8,225 nt of DNA from an uncultured Coriobacteriaceae bacterium (GTDB lineage Bacteria; Actinomycetota; Coriobacteriia; Coriobacteriales; Eggerthellaceae), in the NCBI GenBank assembly GCA_900554945.1, contig USJN01000058.1, forward strand, positions 1 through 8,225, given 5' to 3'. Below are positions 5,316 through 8,225 of the stretch, in pieces. Position 1 is the first letter of the stretch. Each line of letters opens with the position of its first letter. Below the pieces are notes generated by a model that was given only the letters and a program-made list of their open reading frames with translations, was not told the DNA's origin and did no database searches. Made by a program: the position numbers and the translations under genes.

Positions 5316-6932
5316 TTACTTAAGCTTTGCGTCCTGGAAGTACAGACCGGTGGTCGGGCTGGGCTCGAAGCCTTCGATCTTGTCTGCCCAGTAGCCGGTG
5401 AGAACCTTCTTGTGGAACAGCGGGTACAGAGGCACTTCCTCGGCGATGATGTCGAAGCACTTGTTGTAGGCTTCCTGGCGAGCGCCCGCATCGGTGGCCT
5501 TGCGCGCCTCGTCGAGGTACTGGTTGAACTCGGTGCACTTGCCGTCGCCGGCCTTCGCCCAGCAGGTACGGCCCTGGCACCAGTCGGTGTTCTCGCCGTA
5601 GAACCAGGCCAGATGCACGTCGGCGTTGGTGCCGAAGCAGGACACGTCGCCAGGGGCCAGGAACACGTCGTAATCGAGCACGGAATCGTCTTCCTTGGCG
5701 GCGAGCGCCGGGTAGGGGGCAGCCTGGACGTCGAGCGTGCAGGTCAGGCCGACTGCCTGGAGATCCTGCTGGATCTGAGCAGCGAGGTCCTTGATCCAGT
5801 TGTCGATGACGAGGAGCGTGAAGGAGAGATTCTCCTGGCCCGCTTCCTTGAGCAGGGACTTCGCCTTCTCGGGATCGTACTTATAGATGGTGGAAGCCTC
5901 ATGGTATGCCGGGTTGTCCTTCGGCAGGTAGGACGTCAGCGTCTCCGCCTGGCCGCCGAGCTGGTTGGAGATGAGCTTGTCGTAGTCGATGGCGTAGAAG
6001 AAAGCCTGACGGACGCGCTTGTCGTTGAAGGGCGCCTTCTGGCAGTTGAACATGAGGAAGCCGATGCCGTAGCTGCTGACGCTGTCGACGGTGACGCCGG
6101 CGTTCACGAGCTGGTCGCTGTTGGCGAACGGGATGTTCTCGCCAGCGACGGCGGTGCCTTCCTGAAGGGCGGTCACGCGAGCGGTGTTGTCGACGCGGAC
6201 GAGCCACTGCATGGCGTCAGCGTTTGCCGGCTTTGCACCGTTGTAGTTGGCGTTCGGCGTGAAGTTGAGCTCGCCGCCGTCCTCGCCGTTGCACTCGCCG
6301 AATGCCCAAGCGCCCGACCCGATCGGCGGGGTGGGCATGGATTCCTTGGTGATTTCGCTTGCCGGGAACACGCGGCACAGGGACAGGCGCTCTTTGAGCA
6401 GGCTGTCGCTGTCGACCGAGGGGTAGGCGAGCTTGAAGGAGACCGTAGAAGCGTCCTTGGCGGTTACTTCGTCGATGAAGGAGAGCATGTCCTTATAGGT
6501 TGCGTTAGCCTTGTTGGCCTCGACCACGGCGACGACGTCGTCGGCGGTCACTTCGGTGCCGTCGGAATACTTGGCGCCCTGGCGAAGCGCGACCTCGTAC
6601 TCGGTGTCGGAAACCTTCGTCGGCTCGCCGGCTGCGAGGGCAGCTTCGGTCTTGCCGCTGAAGTAGTTGAGCTCATAGAGACCCTCGAGGCAGTGCTGGA
6701 TTGCGGGGAGCATGAGGGCGGAGCTTGCGCCGATGGGGTTGTAGTTGGCGTTCTTGTAGCTGCAAGCAGCGACGATGGTGCCGCCGCCCTTAGCGGTGCC
6801 GTCGGACTTCGCGCCGTCGTCCTTCTTCTCGCTCGATCCGCCACCGCAGCCGGTCAGCGAAAGCGCGGCGAGCGCGCCTGCGGCAGTTGCGCCTGCAACG
6901 AAGGAGCGACGAGTGAGTTTCACTTGTTCCAT
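5316..6932 (-). CDS. oppA: Peptide ABC transporter substrate-binding lipoprotein (SBP family 5), Tat-type signal
   Basis: A 538-residue extracytoplasmic receptor that should capture the ligand and deliver it to OppB/OppC. The N-terminus carries a twin-arginine motif (TRRSFV, 7-12), a hydrophobic stretch (~13-27) and a lipobox LTGC with the lipid-bearing cysteine at 29. It is therefore probably exported folded by Tat and anchored as a lipoprotein. A Gly/Ser/Lys/Asp-rich spacer (30-51) precedes the binding fold. Family 5 features include NPIGASSAL (65-73), LRQGAKYSDGTEVTADDVV (116-134), PPIGSGAWAF (202-211), KRVRQAFFYAIDYDKL (305-320) and YDPEKAKSLLKEAG (352-365). Length is normal for the family. 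Eleven cysteines besides C29 are unusual for an exported receptor, with three close together at 452, 457 and 466. The ATG start has GGAGGG six bases upstream. A strong terminator follows, so it appears to be its own transcription unit. Ligand class (oligopeptide, dipeptide or another solute) is unproven. Confidence 0.95.
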   Translation of the reverse strand: MEQVKLTRRSFVAGATAAGALAALSLTGCGGGSSEKKDDGAKSDGTAKGGGTIVAACSYKNANYNPIGASSALMLPAIQHCLEGLYELNYFSGKTEAALAAGEPTKVSDTEYEVALRQGAKYSDGTEVTADDVVAVVEANKANATYKDMLSFIDEVTAKDASTVSFKLAYPSVDSDSLLKERLSLCRVFPASEITKESMPTPPIGSGAWAFGECNGEDGGELNFTPNANYNGAKPANADAMQWLVRVDNTARVTALQEGTAVAGENIPFANSDQLVNAGVTVDSVSSYGIGFLMFNCQKAPFNDKRVRQAFFYAIDYDKLISNQLGGQAETLTSYLPKDNPAYHEASTIYKYDPEKAKSLLKEAGQENLSFTLLVIDNWIKDLAAQIQQDLQAVGLTCTLDVQAAPYPALAAKEDDSVLDYDVFLAPGDVSCFGTNADVHLAWFYGENTDWCQGRTCWAKAGDGKCTEFNQYLDEARKATDAGARQEAYNKCFDIIAEEVPLYPLFHKKVLTGYWADKIEGFEPSPTTGLYFQDAKLK

Positions 6933-6974
6933 GGAATACCCTCCAACTTTTATCGTTCGGGGACGACCCCCGTA

Positions 6975-7005
6975 CGTTCGTGCGCCTTCCTTTTGCGCAC
7001 GAACG
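6975..7005. repeat. Perfect 11-bp inverted repeat in the oppA leader
   Basis: CGTTCGTGCGC (6975-6985) and GCGCACGAACG (6995-7005) are perfect inverted copies around a 9-base spacer. No T-run follows on either strand, so it is not a rho-independent terminator. A further CGTTCG copy lies at 6954-6959, closer to oppA. The repeat starts about where oppA transcription would begin if the GATAAT at 7012-7017 is the -10 box. It could be an operator for a dimeric regulator or an mRNA 5' hairpin. Confidence 0.75.
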
Positions 7006-7011
7006 CTTCAC

Positions 7012-7017
7012 ATTATC
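7012..7017 (-). promoter_or_regulatory. Possible -10 box of oppA
   Basis: GATAAT on the minus strand, one mismatch from TATAAT, in the only AT-rich patch upstream of oppA. Transcription would begin near 7005 and give a leader of about 73 nt. The hexamer at 17 bases upstream (TTTATT) is a poor -35, so this is a weak call. Confidence 0.3.
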
Positions 7018-7294
7018 TTCGAAACCGCTTGATAAATAAAGGGAAAGTAAAGGATTTCGTGCATCTTGTTCGAAAGTTGTAACGTTGCGCCGAGAGGGAC
7101 AATCCCGCGTACTGTTACCGAATCAGTCACGTTTGACCAGCGGCGAAGGGGTTTTAAGGCCCCTTTCTGTCCCCTAAACATCCCTCCCGGTGTCCCGTGC
7201 GCTCTCCTGCGCGCCCCGTCGCGCCCATTTACCGAAGCGTAACAACCCTTGCAAGCGCCGTTTCGCGCTGCAGGCGGGTGGAGTGCGATTGCGC

Positions 7295-7303
7295 TGCTAG
7301 TAT
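7295..7303 (+). promoter_or_regulatory. Possible extended -10 promoter of nifJ
   Basis: TGC-TAGTAT has the TGn extension plus a hexamer with four of six consensus bases, upstream of nifJ on its strand. No -35 match is seen at 17 bases. The resulting leader would be about 93 nt. It is the best candidate I can find by eye in this stretch, but weak. Confidence 0.3.
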
Positions 7304-7309
7304 TCCTGA

Positions 7310-8225
<916 letters not shown>

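Noticed and set aside
5412..7082. A 556-codon open frame on the plus strand opposite oppA
   Set aside because: It is antisense to a well-supported family 5 receptor gene, its product resembles no family I know, and its length is explained by GC-biased codon use.
7146..7165. AAGGGG-TTTTAAGG-CCCCTT inverted repeat, with TTGACC upstream at 7133-7138
   Set aside because: The stem is short with no T-run, and TTGACC is only 13 bases from TTTTAA, so neither a terminator nor a promoter is supported.

Overview
The window looks like chromosomal DNA from a high-GC, anaerobic actinobacterium. A member of the Coriobacteriia (Eggerthellaceae or a relative) is my best guess. The pointers are high G/C at third codon positions, a twin-arginine (Tat) lipoprotein signal on a solute-binding protein, a fused permease/ATPase protein, and a single-chain pyruvate:ferredoxin oxidoreductase typical of strict anaerobes. 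The taxonomic call is inference, not proof.

Layout, left to right. Bases 91-123 hold a rho-independent terminator that closes the minus-strand genes. Then come three tightly packed minus-strand genes (141-4110) encoding a complete peptide-type ABC importer core. Read in the direction of transcription they are oppB (permease), a fused oppC-oppD (permease plus ATPase in one polypeptide) and oppF (second ATPase). oppB is preceded by about 160 bp with a perfect TATAAT -10 box and a terminator-like hairpin in the transcribed leader. Upstream of that lies a minus-strand SGNH/GDSL hydrolase gene (4269-5168), separated from the next gene by a strong terminator (5254-5283). The family 5 solute-binding lipoprotein gene oppA follows (5316-6932, minus). 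A 470-bp divergent intergenic region (6933-7402) holds a perfect 11-bp inverted repeat upstream of oppA. At the right edge the plus-strand nifJ gene starts at 7403 and runs off the window.

How the genes work together: OppA, anchored outside the membrane, should capture a peptide or similar ligand. OppB and the OppC half form the pore, and the OppD half and OppF hydrolyse ATP. The hydrolase sits between receptor and pore genes and may process the imported ligand, but that is only inference from position. Terminators and separate promoter candidates suggest three transcription units (oppA, hydrolase, oppBCDF), which would allow far more receptor than pore. nifJ is metabolically separate (pyruvate to acetyl-CoA and reduced ferredoxin) and only shares the divergent spacer.

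I do not see a clearly new biological system. The points most worth a second look are the OppC-OppD fusion with all four usual C-terminal cysteines replaced, the hydrolase with a four-cysteine tail inside the transporter locus, and the structured leaders of oppB and oppA.
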